This document shows positions 42,716 to 52,042 of a stretch of 64,000 nucleotides of DNA, piece after piece. The position numbers and the translations under genes are program-made. The first letter of the stretch is position 1, and the number at the start of each line of letters is the position of its first letter. Below the pieces are notes generated by a model. The model searched no databases. It was not told where the DNA came from and saw only the letters and a program-made list of their open reading frames with translations. The stretch is from Salibacteraceae bacterium (GTDB lineage: Bacteria > Bacteroidota > Bacteroidia > Flavobacteriales_G > Salibacteraceae), in assembly GCA_018401875.1 (NCBI GenBank), contig JAGYJZ010000003.1, positions 1 to 64,000 of the forward strand. Direction: 5' to 3'.

Positions 42716-42875
42716 TCGATAATTTTTCGATACTCACGACAAACCTTCGCGCTTGTTTATGCGTGTAACTCTTGTGAAGCTGATAAATCAAGTGACAAAA
42801 ATAGCCGTTATTTACAGCTTTATGCGTCACCGACCAGCTCTTTTTTAGAATCACAGTTGAATGATAAATAAGCGT

Positions 42876-44933
42876 ATGAACAACAGAATTAACTTCGCTT
42901 TGGTGGTGGTGATCACAATCCTTATGGCCTCTTGCCGCAGGGAATTTGAGCGCCCAATCATCGAAAACGAGCTATTAACTCCTCTTCTCACTACCAAACT
43001 AACAATCAACGAAATTGTTCCAGACTCATTGCGAAAAACTGATAATAATGGATTGGTTTCTCTCGTATATAGAAACAGTTTGTATTCTGCGGCACTGAGT
43101 TCATTTCAAGAGTTGGAAACCCGCGAATTCGACCAAACGGCCAAACTGCAAAGTCTTTCACTCGCCCCGCGCTCGGCCATTCGATCCATCTCGCTCGGTC
43201 AAGTAGCCGAAGCAGAAGGCGGAATTATCGGGCAACTCATCATCAACTCGAATGGCACCAACTCTCCGATTCCGCCTCTGTCAAACCTCACTTACGGCCC
43301 TTTGGCTGTAGATGGATCAGCGTTTTTTGAAACGGTGACCTTGGACTCGGGATACATGGATGTAACCATCGAAAATCAGTTTCCATCCGATCTATCAAAC
43401 ATCAATTTTGAAATCAGAAATGAGAACGATAATTCACTCGTGGGAACCGAAGTTTTTGCGCTCGTTACAGTGAGTGACATTCAAACCAAAACCATTGATC
43501 TGGCTGGAAAAACGGTGGATGGCAACCTGCTTGGCAATATTCTGAATTTCAACGTTGATGGCACAGGAGGAAATGCCGTGCCGATCGATACAAGTGATCA
43601 AATTGTGGTGACCATAACCGTGCGCGACATGAAAGTAAATTCTGCTACGGCTATTTTCCCAGCGCAAGACGTCATATCGCTTCAAGACACCAATGCCATG
43701 CAAAATGTGGGTGACTTAAAGCTGACAAAAGCCACTGCAAAAACTGGATTTGTAACCGTGCGTGTGGTGAGCACTGTTGAGGACACCATGTTTTTCAATT
43801 ACATCATTCCTGAGGGTAAGAAAAACGGTATTCCTTTGGAAATAAACGAACGCATCAATCCTGCGCCTGTAAACGGAAGCATTACCAAAGAGTTTAATTT
43901 CCCCGTTGATGGTTACACCTTCGACCTTACGGGCTTCCCAATTATAAATCACTACAATGCTTTCTACAGTGAGTTGACAGGAAGAATTGACTCGACAGGA
44001 CGTCTGATAAATTTAAGTTTAAACGACAGCCTTTTGGTGTACGTCAAGTTGAGTCAATTTGTACCCGAATACGTGGAAGGCTATTTAGGAAACAATAGCA
44101 TTTCCATCGGACCAGAAGCGGTGGGAGTTGACTTATTCAAAAATTTTAAAGCCGGGTCGATCGACTTTGAAGAAGTGAAAATCGCTATCGGTGTCAGCAA
44201 TGGCAATGGCGTTCCGTTTGACGTGGATATTCAAAGTCTGGCTGCACTAAACACCAACACCAATGAGCAGGTTGAAATTAATTTGACGGGTATTGACAAT
44301 CCGCTGAATATTATTGAAGCCGACAACCTCTTCACACCTTGGGAAAACACATGGCAGCTTGACGAAACGAGCGGAAACTTGAATGATGCATTGAATATTT
44401 TCCCCAATCGCCTTTCCGTAGAAATGACAGTGACGAGCAATCCTGCGAATGACTCGTTCAACCTCAATCAGTTTGCTGTTGATACAAATAAGCTGGAAGC
44501 GTTTGCAGACATTGAATTTCCGCTTTCGTTCATCGCAGATGCACTGATCTTGGCGGATACATCTTCGTTTGACACCCGGTCTATCAAAAACCCTTCAGGA
44601 ATCTTGGATGGTATATTTTACATCACGGCTGAAAACACTTTCCCGCTAAGCGCTCATATAGAAATGATCTTCATCGATAACAACGATCAAATCTTGGAAA
44701 CTGCAACGCTTAACGAACCAATTGCTCAAGGAACGCGAGATCGAGCAACAACCAGCACACTCGAATGGGCATTTAGCAACGCGCAACTCAATCGTATTTT
44801 AGCTGCCACGTCCATTGTTTTCAGGGTAGAAGCCAACACGACTTCATTGACAGAATACTCCAAAATTTATTCTGATCAAGGAATCGAAATTACATTATCA
44901 ACCCGCTTTAATTACCTCTTTGACAATGACTAA
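42876..44933 (+). CDS. Large lipoprotein of unknown function, paired with DUF5723 protein
   Basis: A 685-residue lipoprotein starting at ATG 42876 (MNNRINFALVVVITILMASC, acylated Cys20). The mature part is beta-rich, Asn/Ile/Asp-rich and acidic; repeated phrases such as SAALSSFQELETREF, LDSGYMDVTIENQFPSDLSNI and FPLSAHIEMIFIDN suggest several immunoglobulin-like sandwich domains. No catalytic motif is seen. The next gene starts inside its end (ATGACTAA, 8 bases shared), so the two products are translated together and are probably a surface pair. In Bacteroidota such lipoprotein/DUF5723 pairs recur, but I know no assigned role. Confidence 0.72.
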   Translation: MNNRINFALVVVITILMASCRREFERPIIENELLTPLLTTKLTINEIVPDSLRKTDNNGLVSLVYRNSLYSAALSSFQELETREFDQTAKLQSLSLAPRSAIRSISLGQVAEAEGGIIGQLIINSNGTNSPIPPLSNLTYGPLAVDGSAFFETVTLDSGYMDVTIENQFPSDLSNINFEIRNENDNSLVGTEVFALVTVSDIQTKTIDLAGKTVDGNLLGNILNFNVDGTGGNAVPIDTSDQIVVTITVRDMKVNSATAIFPAQDVISLQDTNAMQNVGDLKLTKATAKTGFVTVRVVSTVEDTMFFNYIIPEGKKNGIPLEINERINPAPVNGSITKEFNFPVDGYTFDLTGFPIINHYNAFYSELTGRIDSTGRLINLSLNDSLLVYVKLSQFVPEYVEGYLGNNSISIGPEAVGVDLFKNFKAGSIDFEEVKIAIGVSNGNGVPFDVDIQSLAALNTNTNEQVEINLTGIDNPLNIIEADNLFTPWENTWQLDETSGNLNDALNIFPNRLSVEMTVTSNPANDSFNLNQFAVDTNKLEAFADIEFPLSFIADALILADTSSFDTRSIKNPSGILDGIFYITAENTFPLSAHIEMIFIDNNDQILETATLNEPIAQGTRDRATTSTLEWAFSNAQLNRILAATSIVFRVEANTTSLTEYSKIYSDQGIEITLSTRFNYLFDND

Positions 44934-46179
44934 GGCATTAAAATACATCGTTTTCGCAATTATTATTTTCCAAGGAAGTGATGCCTTTTCACAAGGAGAT
45001 AAATGGTGGTCAGAGTACCACTACTTCGGGAGCAAGTCTTTGGATAAATCAAGTGTTTGGGGGTCGTTTGATTATCAATTAAAGTCAAACCGACTGTCGA
45101 ATCAAATCCTCAATGAAGCCATTTTCGATGGCCGGATTACAAAGGCCACTGCTGATCAATTTAATTCAGAGAATTCAAGCTCAACTACGTATTTATCAGG
45201 CGGAGTGATTGGCGATTTATGGTACAGAATGAAGCGCGAAGGCTCATGGAATTTCTTGGCTGGATTCTCTGCCAATGACATGGTGTATGTCGATTTACAA
45301 ACCGGCCTCGCCCAATTATACCTCAATGGAAACGGGCCGTATGAAGACAAAACACTGCCTTTAGGTCCATCCAAATTAAAATACCTGAGTACCCAATCAA
45401 TTGGATTGGGCATGGAATACACCAATCAAACCCTCATTTGGGGTTTTAGCGCGCAACTTGTTAAAACCAGCAGATACCAAGAATTGATGATGAACAATTC
45501 ATCGATCTACACTGCTCCAAATGGCACGCGCATCGATGCCATGCTCGACTTTGAATATGTATCTTCTGCGAGCGCGCAACCAAAAACCACAGCGTGGTAT
45601 GGCACCGGAGCGAGCATCAACACCTATTTCGTTTATCAGAAAAAGCCCGAAGGAACAATGCTTTCCGTTCAACTTCGCGATGTTGGATTTTCTGCTTTTC
45701 AAGGAGTGCGGAGCTATTCACTCGCAAAAGACAGTTTGTTTTCTGGCGTTGAAGTAGACAATATTCTCGCGCTTGATGACGCGCTGCAAACCAACGCTGA
45801 CCTCGATAGTATTGAAGCACTTTTGGGTGTCAACACAAGGCATAATGGAAAAACCATCGCCTTGCCTGGAAGATTGAACATCGATCTCGTGCAGCCGTTG
45901 TCTGACCAATTATCGTTAGCCATAGGCTTGAGGCAGATCCTTTTTCTTGGAATGCCCGAAATGCGATTAGGGTTGAATTATCGCCCATCGAAGTACATCG
46001 CATTCGAGCCGCACTTTTCAGCTGGTGGTTACTCGCGGTTTGACTACGGCTTAACCGTTTCGTCTAATCCTGCCGATTTCTTGCAAGTGATCGTAAAGTA
46101 TGACTTGATTGAGTCGCAATTGAATGCACAAAACTCAAGCAGTCAAGCATTTTTTATTGGCGGCCAGCTCTTGTTTTAG
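44926..46179 (+). CDS. DUF5723-family outer-membrane beta-barrel protein
   Basis: A 417-residue protein with a signal peptide (to DAFSQ). Many amphipathic strands and the terminal FFIGGQLLF indicate an outer-membrane barrel. Family-type segments are GDLWYRMKREGSWNFLAGFSANDMVYVDL, YLSTQSIGLGMEYTNQTLIWGF, and LSVQLRDVGFSAFQG. A TTG at 44920 is in frame, but ATG 44926 is natural and overlaps the previous stop by 8 bases. The accompanying lipoprotein may sit on or plug this barrel; that is inference from coupling. Confidence 0.78.
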   Translation: MTKALKYIVFAIIIFQGSDAFSQGDKWWSEYHYFGSKSLDKSSVWGSFDYQLKSNRLSNQILNEAIFDGRITKATADQFNSENSSSTTYLSGGVIGDLWYRMKREGSWNFLAGFSANDMVYVDLQTGLAQLYLNGNGPYEDKTLPLGPSKLKYLSTQSIGLGMEYTNQTLIWGFSAQLVKTSRYQELMMNNSSIYTAPNGTRIDAMLDFEYVSSASAQPKTTAWYGTGASINTYFVYQKKPEGTMLSVQLRDVGFSAFQGVRSYSLAKDSLFSGVEVDNILALDDALQTNADLDSIEALLGVNTRHNGKTIALPGRLNIDLVQPLSDQLSLAIGLRQILFLGMPEMRLGLNYRPSKYIAFEPHFSAGGYSRFDYGLTVSSNPADFLQVIVKYDLIESQLNAQNSSSQAFFIGGQLLF

Positions 46180-46264
46180 CACACTAATTTTTCTACTAAG
46201 CTTCGGTATCTATAGATGAACAATTGAACTGAATAGATAAAAACTGCTATGATAATGGTTTAGT

Positions 46265-46272
46265 TACATTTG
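46265..46272 (+). promoter_or_regulatory. -7 promoter element of the T9SS protein at 46294
   Basis: TACATTTG matches TAnnTTTG and ends 22 bases before the ATG at 46294, ruling against a TTG start at 46270 that overlaps it. Confidence 0.55.
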
Positions 46273-46293
46273 AGTAACCTAAACTTTACAATT

Positions 46294-47559
46294 ATGAAAA
46301 AAATTACGATTGTGGTAGCTGCGTTATGCGCAACTACTGTTTCATTTGGTCAATCTTGGTCAGATGATTTTGAATCCTACAATGTAGGGGATTACCTTGC
46401 CGCAACTGGCGCTAACGTTGGCTGGAGAGTATGGTCTGGTCAGGCCGGTGGTAGTCAAGATGTTATGATCACTAATGCAGACGCCTCGAGTGGCACGAAC
46501 GCTTTGTTTTTTGATGGACAAGCCAACGGAGGGCCTCAAGATATCGTGCTAGTATTTCCGGAATTGTTTGAAGACGGGACTTTCCATTTGGATTTTAACG
46601 TTAAAGCAGACAGTGGGTTTTACATGAATCTGCAAGGAGCTTTACCCGTTGGATCAGTATGGGTTCTTGATTTGATTGCAGATGCAAACACCTTTTATCC
46701 GACTCGATTTGATGGTGTAAACAATGATTTCTACGGCCAATATGATATTACAGGAACAGGAAATGCCTGGCACAACGTCTCCATTGATGTAAACCTTGAT
46801 TTGACCGAGAACAACTGGGTTGTGAAATGGGATGGACAGGAAGTAGCCACCTTTACAAATACAAATGGAAATGCCGTAGGTGCCCTAAATATTTATCCTT
46901 TAAGCGCAGAGCAAGACTTTTTCGTTGATGATGTTGCCTGGAGTCATACTACTTCTCAGCTGATTACATTTAAAGTAGATATGACCTACTATTTGGGCGC
47001 GTTTACCACGCCCGAAGTAAATGGTGATTACAATGGCTGGTGCGGAGCATGCAATGTGCTTGAAGATGGCGATGGCGATGGCATCTGGGAAGGCACTTTC
47101 TTAGTCTTGGGTGATTCAATCGAATACAAATACGCGTATGATAATTGGACCGGTCAAGAGAACTTATTGGAAGGTGAGGTATGTACCAAAACGACAGGTG
47201 AATTCACCAATAGATTTTTACTACTAGACGGAAGTGATGTTGTTCTTGACCCTGTGTGTTGGGAGCAATGCGATGAATGCGATGTACCCACCGGGTTTGA
47301 AAGCCGTGCAGATTTTGAATCCGTTTCACTGTATCCAAATCCAACAACCGATATCGCACTGTTAGAATTTGCTCGAGAAGTGTCTGATATGACTGTAAGG
47401 GTTATTGATGCAACGGGTAGAGATGTAGTTCCAATGATCAGAGGATTTAGCGGAAATAAGCTCAGTCTTCCTATTTCAGGTTTACCTAAAGGTATCTACT
47501 TTATTGATGCTCGAAATGAGCAGATTGGCATTCAAACTGCTTTGATTGTGACAGAATAA
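46294..47559 (+). CDS. T9SS-exported protein with CBM-like domains
   Basis: A 421-residue secreted protein (signal peptide to VSFGQ). Order: a lectin-like beta-sandwich opening WSDDFESYNVGDYL (about 22-228); a second beta-domain beginning LITFKVDMTYYLGAF (about 232-340) with VNGDYNGWCGACNVLEDGDGDGIWEGTF, similar in layout to starch-binding CBM48/AMPK-type modules, which I take as a carbohydrate-binding hint only; a Cys-rich link (CWEQCDECD); and a T9SS type A sorting domain (about 345-421, YPNPTTDIALLEF to LIVTE). No catalytic residues were recognised. A strong terminator follows. It could be a surface or released polysaccharide-binding protein. Confidence 0.82.
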   Translation: MKKITIVVAALCATTVSFGQSWSDDFESYNVGDYLAATGANVGWRVWSGQAGGSQDVMITNADASSGTNALFFDGQANGGPQDIVLVFPELFEDGTFHLDFNVKADSGFYMNLQGALPVGSVWVLDLIADANTFYPTRFDGVNNDFYGQYDITGTGNAWHNVSIDVNLDLTENNWVVKWDGQEVATFTNTNGNAVGALNIYPLSAEQDFFVDDVAWSHTTSQLITFKVDMTYYLGAFTTPEVNGDYNGWCGACNVLEDGDGDGIWEGTFLVLGDSIEYKYAYDNWTGQENLLEGEVCTKTTGEFTNRFLLLDGSDVVLDPVCWEQCDECDVPTGFESRADFESVSLYPNPTTDIALLEFAREVSDMTVRVIDATGRDVVPMIRGFSGNKLSLPISGLPKGIYFIDARNEQIGIQTALIVTE

Positions 47560-47562
47560 ACG

Positions 47563-47595
47563 AAAAAAAGCGCGCGTTCAAGAACGCGCGCTTTT
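47563..47595. terminator. Bidirectional terminator
   Basis: A 13-bp perfect stem (47566-47578 with 47583-47595) with loop CAAG, built of GCGCGCG flanked by A and T runs. It lies between the convergent T9SS gene (stop at 47559) and the universal stress gene (stop at 47605), so it should serve both. Confidence 0.9.
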
Positions 47596-47604
47596 AATTA
47601 TATG

Positions 47605-48414
47605 TCAATGCAATGCCAGTACTGGTTTTTCTAGTCTTTCGGCTAAATTTTTTGATATGCTGGGATTTAATGCGCGTTTAAACCAAGGAGCCTTTCGCGG
47701 TATGGTCACTACCAAATCAAAGTCATTTTTTCGCGCATAATTCTGTAAAATAGTCGAGATTTCATCGCCCTCCACCACATCAAAGTCGTGATCGATATGC
47801 TCCAATGAGTTATGCATGTTGTATGCGTTTTCGACCTTTTCCAGCTCGATTTTATCTTCATCTTCTGTCACTGTGACGATGGTCAGTTTGCTGTTGTGTT
47901 CTTTGAGCAATGAAAGAACAAACTGCTGAATAATGTGCGTGTCATCTTGTTTTAGGTCAACGGTAAGAAGCACTTTATTGAGATCAGTAAATTGATAGCT
48001 TTCAGGCACTACAATGACGGGCGTGCGCGCTTCTTGCAAGGCGCTTATAGCTGCGCTTCCCATTATAAATCGCGTTAATGATGACGCGCCTTTGTTACCC
48101 ATTACAATCACATCAATTTCTTCTTTCACTGCAAACTGAGAAATGGCTTTGTTCGGATCGCCATAAATAGACTCCAGTGAAAGCTTCAATTCAGGATGCG
48201 ACTCAAGCAATCGTTCGCGTTCTTCGAGAAGCGAGTCGTTGGAGGCTTCGGCTAAAATATCGCGTAATGAAACCATTGAAGTTACAGAGGCTCTTGGCTC
48301 TTCGTATACATTGAGTAATACGAAGTTGTTCTGCAGCCCGAACATTGCTATGGCATATTCAGCAGCATTTCGTGAGCTGTTTGAAAAGTCTGTTGGAATT
48401 AATATGTTTCTCAT
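47605..48414 (-). CDS. Universal stress protein, tandem Usp domains
   Basis: A 269-residue cytoplasmic protein with two UspA-type folds (about 1-138 and 145-269). The first opens with NILIPTDFSNSSRNAAEYAI and has the ATP-binding pattern VIVMGNKGASSLTRFIMGSAAISALQEARTPVIVVPE (G-2x-G-9x-G type). The second is degenerate, lacking that Gly pattern. It follows its paralogue after 7 bases and shares its promoter, so both should respond to the same signal. Usp pairs commonly rise under low oxygen or stationary phase; the FNR-like box upstream agrees with this. Confidence 0.92.
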   Translation of the reverse strand: MRNILIPTDFSNSSRNAAEYAIAMFGLQNNFVLLNVYEEPRASVTSMVSLRDILAEASNDSLLEERERLLESHPELKLSLESIYGDPNKAISQFAVKEEIDVIVMGNKGASSLTRFIMGSAAISALQEARTPVIVVPESYQFTDLNKVLLTVDLKQDDTHIIQQFVLSLLKEHNSKLTIVTVTEDEDKIELEKVENAYNMHNSLEHIDHDFDVVEGDEISTILQNYARKNDFDLVVTIPRKAPWFKRALNPSISKNLAERLEKPVLALH

Positions 48415-48421
48415 ACTAAAG

Positions 48422-49288
48422 TCATATTAAATCTGAAATAGAAGATTCTTTCTTGTATTCTTTTATGCGTACAGACAGCACTGGAATATCGGAGTGATTC
48501 ACTACGCCCTCGGTCTGACTTCCATAGACAAACCTTGACAAACCAGTTCTTCCATGGGTTTCCATGGCAATCATATCAGCACCAATGCGTTCTGATGCTG
48601 CTAAAATTCCTTCATGAATGGTTCTTTCATTATAAATGTGAACGGTGTAGTTTTCCAATTTCCACTCTTCTAAAAACTCGTTGATCAATTTTTCAGAGTA
48701 AGGCGTGCTTTCAAAATGATCTGGGGTAACCACCTTCACAAGGTGCACATGTGCGCCAAATGCTTTAACAAATGAAAATAGTCTTCCAAAATTCTGCTTC
48801 GCTTCTCCTAGAAAATTGGAGGCAAAGACTACATTTTTTGGAGCGAAATTTTCCGCTTTATGCTTTACTGTCAGCACGGGACATTCAGCCAAACGAACAA
48901 CTTTTTCAGTATTTGACCCAATGAACACTTCATGTGCACCTGAATCACCATGAGAACCCATTACGATGAGGTCAATCCCATGTTCTTCAGCCTGCTTTGC
49001 AATGGTGCCATACACACCATCAAACTGAAGCACTTCTACAGCATTAACGCCTTCGAGAAATGGTTTTTTGAACAGTTCGCCAAAACGCTTTTTTACCAAT
49101 TTCATCCAAAAAATACCCTCAGCGGCATCCGAATAAGTTTGAAACGAATCATTTCTGTCGTAAACGGGGATATCCATTACGTGAAGGATATAAAGACGAG
49201 CATCCATCTTCTTAGCGAGCGATGCGGCAACTTCAACCGCGTGTTCTGCGCACTCGCTGAAATCTGTAGGGACTAAAATTTTTTTCAT
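48422..49288 (-). CDS. Universal stress protein, tandem Usp domains
   Basis: A 288-residue protein with two UspA-type folds. The first (about 1-150) opens KKILVPTDFSECAEHAVEVAA and ends with the nucleotide-binding motif IVMGSHGDSGAHEVFIGSNTEKVVRLAECPVLTVK. The second (about 155-280) ends with AMETHGRTGLSRFVYGSQTEGVVNHSDIPVLSV. Both motifs look complete, so both halves could bind ATP. It is the first gene of the usp-usp operon and carries an FNR-like box with a -7 element upstream, giving an mRNA leader of about 75 bases. Confidence 0.93.
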   Translation of the reverse strand: MKKILVPTDFSECAEHAVEVAASLAKKMDARLYILHVMDIPVYDRNDSFQTYSDAAEGIFWMKLVKKRFGELFKKPFLEGVNAVEVLQFDGVYGTIAKQAEEHGIDLIVMGSHGDSGAHEVFIGSNTEKVVRLAECPVLTVKHKAENFAPKNVVFASNFLGEAKQNFGRLFSFVKAFGAHVHLVKVVTPDHFESTPYSEKLINEFLEEWKLENYTVHIYNERTIHEGILAASERIGADMIAMETHGRTGLSRFVYGSQTEGVVNHSDIPVLSVRIKEYKKESSISDLI

Positions 49289-49368
49289 GATCTTGATGTT
49301 TCTTGCATGAAATCACACAATTGTTTTGATTGGTTTCATTAAGCGATAGGTAAGGTAACTTAATGAGC

Positions 49369-49376
49369 CAAAAATG
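49369..49376 (-). promoter_or_regulatory. Probable -7 promoter element of the usp operon
   Basis: Minus-strand CATTTTTG (CAnnTTTG). Its centre is exactly 55 bp from the centre of the FNR-like box at 49421-49434, the same distance as in the hemN and ccoS promoters. Confidence 0.45.
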
Positions 49377-49420
49377 AGAACAAATTGCGCAGCGGCATTT
49401 GACTCCCCTCAAAATAAAAA

Positions 49421-49434
49421 ATGATAATCGTCAG
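49421..49434. promoter_or_regulatory. FNR-like box upstream of the usp operon
   Basis: Minus-strand CTGACGATTATCAT, i.e. CTGAY-N4-ATCAK, close to the FNR consensus TTGAT-N4-ATCAA with the outer T replaced by C. The centre is at about -62 if the -7 element at 49369-49376 is used. Confidence 0.55.
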
Positions 49435-49446
49435 GAAAGATCTGCT

Positions 49447-50517
49447 TTATAAACCACCCGAGCTTATACGTTCGAGTTTTTGGGCATTTTCGACTACAAT
49501 CGTTTTGCCCTCGTTCGAAATCAACCCTTCATTTTTAAAATCGGAGAGCGTGCGAATCAGCGATTCAGTGGCAATGCCTGCATAACCAGCCAGCTCTTCA
49601 CGCGAGATCGTGAGCTCTATTCTGCCGGACGAATCGTTTCCATATCTTTCATACAAATTCTTAACCACCGTGGCTACACGCTCGCGCACATTGCCATATG
49701 CGAGTTTTAACAAACGCTCTTCTTGTTGCAATACATTCTTAGAGAGAATTTTAATGAAGTTATTGGATACTTCCCTGTTTGAATAGATCAATTTTCGAAA
49801 GTCTTCGATCGGAATCATGGCGATTTCTGAATCTTCAATGGCAGTGGCCTCTTCATTGAACGCAGTGTTTTCTAACAATGCTAAATAGCCCAAAAACTCA
49901 CCTCCACCGCACAATTGCGTAATAAACTCTTTGCCGTAATCGCTGCTTTTTGAGAGTTTCACCTTTCCATTCTTGATGTAATACAGCGCGTGAGGATATT
50001 CGCCTTCGCGGTATATGGTGTCTTTCTTTTTAAACGATTTGGTATTGCGTTCATTGATTAAATCGTCAATAGAAAGCTCTTCTTGAACGCCTCCCATAAA
50101 CTTCATCACATCGCTGGCATTATCGGCAGTAGCTGGCGCTTTCAGCGCCTCTGATTTTTTAAATCTTAGTTCGATTGCGTCAAGCAAGTCTGTTTCATCA
50201 AATGGTTTGGTGAGGTAGTCATCAGCACCCATATTCATGCCTTTTCTAAAATCACCACGTTCGGCCTTTGCCGTAAGAAAGATAAAGGGAATGGCAGAGG
50301 TCTTTGGGTTTTTGGTGAGTATATGCAACACACCATAGCCGTCTAGTTCGGGCATCATAATGTCGCAAATAATCAAATCATAATTTCCTTCATTGGCCTT
50401 TGTCACACCTGTTTTTCCGTTTTCGGCAGTGGCCACTTTATATCCAGCCAATTCAAGAATTTCGGCTGTATTCTCGCGCACTCCTTCGTTATCTTCAATC
50501 AGTAATATCTGCTTCAT
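49447..50517 (-). CDS. Response regulator with receiver fused to Crp/FNR-type DNA-binding protein
   Basis: A 356-residue fusion. Residues 1-125 are a receiver domain: acidic pocket IEDN (Glu8, Asp9), phospho-acceptor Asp52 in CDIMMPELDG, and LTKPFDETD. A linker is followed by a cyclic-nucleotide-binding fold (about 150-270, SFKKKDTIYREGEYPHALYYIKNGKVKL, CGGGEFLGYLALLE) and an FNR-type helix-turn-helix (about 295-345, ISREELAGYAGIATESLIRTLSDFKNEG). In the recognition helix the Glu and Arg that read TGA in FNR are kept, but Ile stands where FNR has Ser212. No N-terminal Cys cluster exists, so oxygen sensing would come from phosphorylation. The gene starts 23 bases inside the kinase gene. In effect it is FixJ's receiver joined to FixK. 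Confidence 0.93.
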   Translation of the reverse strand: MKQILLIEDNEGVRENTAEILELAGYKVATAENGKTGVTKANEGNYDLIICDIMMPELDGYGVLHILTKNPKTSAIPFIFLTAKAERGDFRKGMNMGADDYLTKPFDETDLLDAIELRFKKSEALKAPATADNASDVMKFMGGVQEELSIDDLINERNTKSFKKKDTIYREGEYPHALYYIKNGKVKLSKSSDYGKEFITQLCGGGEFLGYLALLENTAFNEEATAIEDSEIAMIPIEDFRKLIYSNREVSNNFIKILSKNVLQQEERLLKLAYGNVRERVATVVKNLYERYGNDSSGRIELTISREELAGYAGIATESLIRTLSDFKNEGLISNEGKTIVVENAQKLERISSGGL

Positions 50518-52042
50518 TTTTATGGTGGTTTGGTATAATTACGGTAAAGGTAGTGCCTTCATCAGGAACACTTTCAAAGGTAATCGTGCCTTTGAGCAAC
50601 TGAAGATACCTGCTCACAATGTTTAATCCGAGTCCTGTTCCTTCAATATTCACAGCATTTTTGGCCCTAAAGAAGCTGCTAAACATGTTTTCTTGATCTT
50701 CATAAGGAATGCCGATGCCTTGGTCTTTCACTTTAATGGTAAGCGAATCATCTTCCATACTCGATGAAAGCCGAATCGTAGAGTCATTTGATGAATATTT
50801 AATGGCATTGCTCAACAAGTTAGAGCACATAATCTGCAGCATATTTTGGTCTGTAGTCATCATTAGCTCACCTTGGTGTTCATAGTTGATGATCTGTTTA
50901 TCCTTGGCCATTTGTTTGTGTTGGTCAACGAGCTCTTCGAGCGTTGTTTTCACATCGAGCTGCTCCATGGCTAAATTGATCTTTCCAGCCTCTACTTTTT
51001 CGAGTGACAAAAAGTCGTTCAATAGATTTGTAAGGTGCCTCACCGAAGACTTGATGCGTTTATAATGTTTCGGCTTATTCTCTGCTATGCCCGCTGCGTC
51101 ATACTTTTCGAGCAAAGCTAATGAGCTCAATACTGTGCTGAGTGGCGTTCTAAACTCGTGCGAAGCCATGCTTACAAACCTTGATTTCAATTCATTCAAC
51201 AGTTTTTCTTTTGATAGCGCCTCTTTCGTAGTTTCTTCAGCAAGTTTGCGTTCGGTAATGTTTTGCTCCACTAAAAGCACGCGATCAATTTCACCTTCAT
51301 CGTTATTCAAGCCAACTGTACTGACCAAATAATACTGGTTTTGATGTCGGATTTCATGCTTTTCATTTTTTCCTTGCAGCGCATTCTCCAGTATTTCGTG
51401 CATCAATGAGCTCAATTCCTCAGGCAATCGATCGAGGTAGTATTTTCCGATTAATTTTTCGCTGGTAATCCCTCGTTTAAACAGTTCTGCACCTTCTGTG
51501 AATACATAATTAAATTCAGAATCGAAGACATTGATTGTGCCGTTTGGAAAATTTTGAGCGATTAATTTATACAGTTTTTGCGACTCATCGAGTTGTTTGG
51601 TGCGCTGTAAAACCCTTTTTTCGAGGTGCTTATTCAACAGTTTGATTTCTGCCTCTTGCTCTTTTCGTTTGGTCACATCCATGATGAGGGCCATGGCTTT
51701 CGGCTCGCCATTGTCGATAAAATGATTCAAGCTTATTTCTAATGGAAATGAAGACCCATCTTTACGCACTCCGATCAGGTCAAACCCGATTCCCATGGAT
51801 CTTTTTCGAGGACTTTCCATAAAGCTTTCGCGGTGTTGCACATGCTTAGTCTTAAGGTGCTTGGGCAATAAGTCATCAACCGTCAAGCTGAGCAATTCTT
51901 CTTTATCGTAGCCAAACAATTCAGATGCTCGGGGATTTACCAATTCAATTTGCCCGTACTTATTGGCCACGATCAAACCTTCCGTAGCCGTTTGAAACAT
52001 CAATTGGTAGAGGTTCTTATCCTGCTCCTTTGCGTCTTTCAT
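50495..52042 (-). CDS. PAS-domain sensor histidine kinase with FixL-like first PAS
   Basis: A 515-residue soluble kinase without transmembrane helices. Order: PAS1 (about 10-128), coiled coil (125-155), PAS2 (about 158-265), HisKA with phospho-acceptor His295 (SMASHEFRTPLST), and a HATPase domain with NLLSNAIKYSS, KDQGIGIPYED and GTGLGLNIVSRYL. PAS1 aligns gap-free with the FixL haem domain, with His67 (KTKH) in the place of the FixL proximal His200, the GIG and RKDGSSFP segments in register, but Phe at the Arg220 position. That His also occurs in non-haem PAS proteins, so haem binding is a hypothesis. It overlaps the REC-FNR gene by 23 bases and the TerB-like gene by 4, so the three are one operon. 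Confidence 0.92.
   Translation of the reverse strand: MKDAKEQDKNLYQLMFQTATEGLIVANKYGQIELVNPRASELFGYDKEELLSLTVDDLLPKHLKTKHVQHRESFMESPRKRSMGIGFDLIGVRKDGSSFPLEISLNHFIDNGEPKAMALIMDVTKRKEQEAEIKLLNKHLEKRVLQRTKQLDESQKLYKLIAQNFPNGTINVFDSEFNYVFTEGAELFKRGITSEKLIGKYYLDRLPEELSSLMHEILENALQGKNEKHEIRHQNQYYLVSTVGLNNDEGEIDRVLLVEQNITERKLAEETTKEALSKEKLLNELKSRFVSMASHEFRTPLSTVLSSLALLEKYDAAGIAENKPKHYKRIKSSVRHLTNLLNDFLSLEKVEAGKINLAMEQLDVKTTLEELVDQHKQMAKDKQIINYEHQGELMMTTDQNMLQIMCSNLLSNAIKYSSNDSTIRLSSSMEDDSLTIKVKDQGIGIPYEDQENMFSSFFRAKNAVNIEGTGLGLNIVSRYLQLLKGTITFESVPDEGTTFTVIIPNHHKNEADITD

Noticed and set aside
42770-42800. FNR-like half sites (CTGATAAATCAA) upstream of korA
   Set aside because: The half-sites are separated by 2 rather than 4 bases, and no -7 element lies 55 bp away, so it does not fit the box pattern of the usp, hemN and cco promoters.
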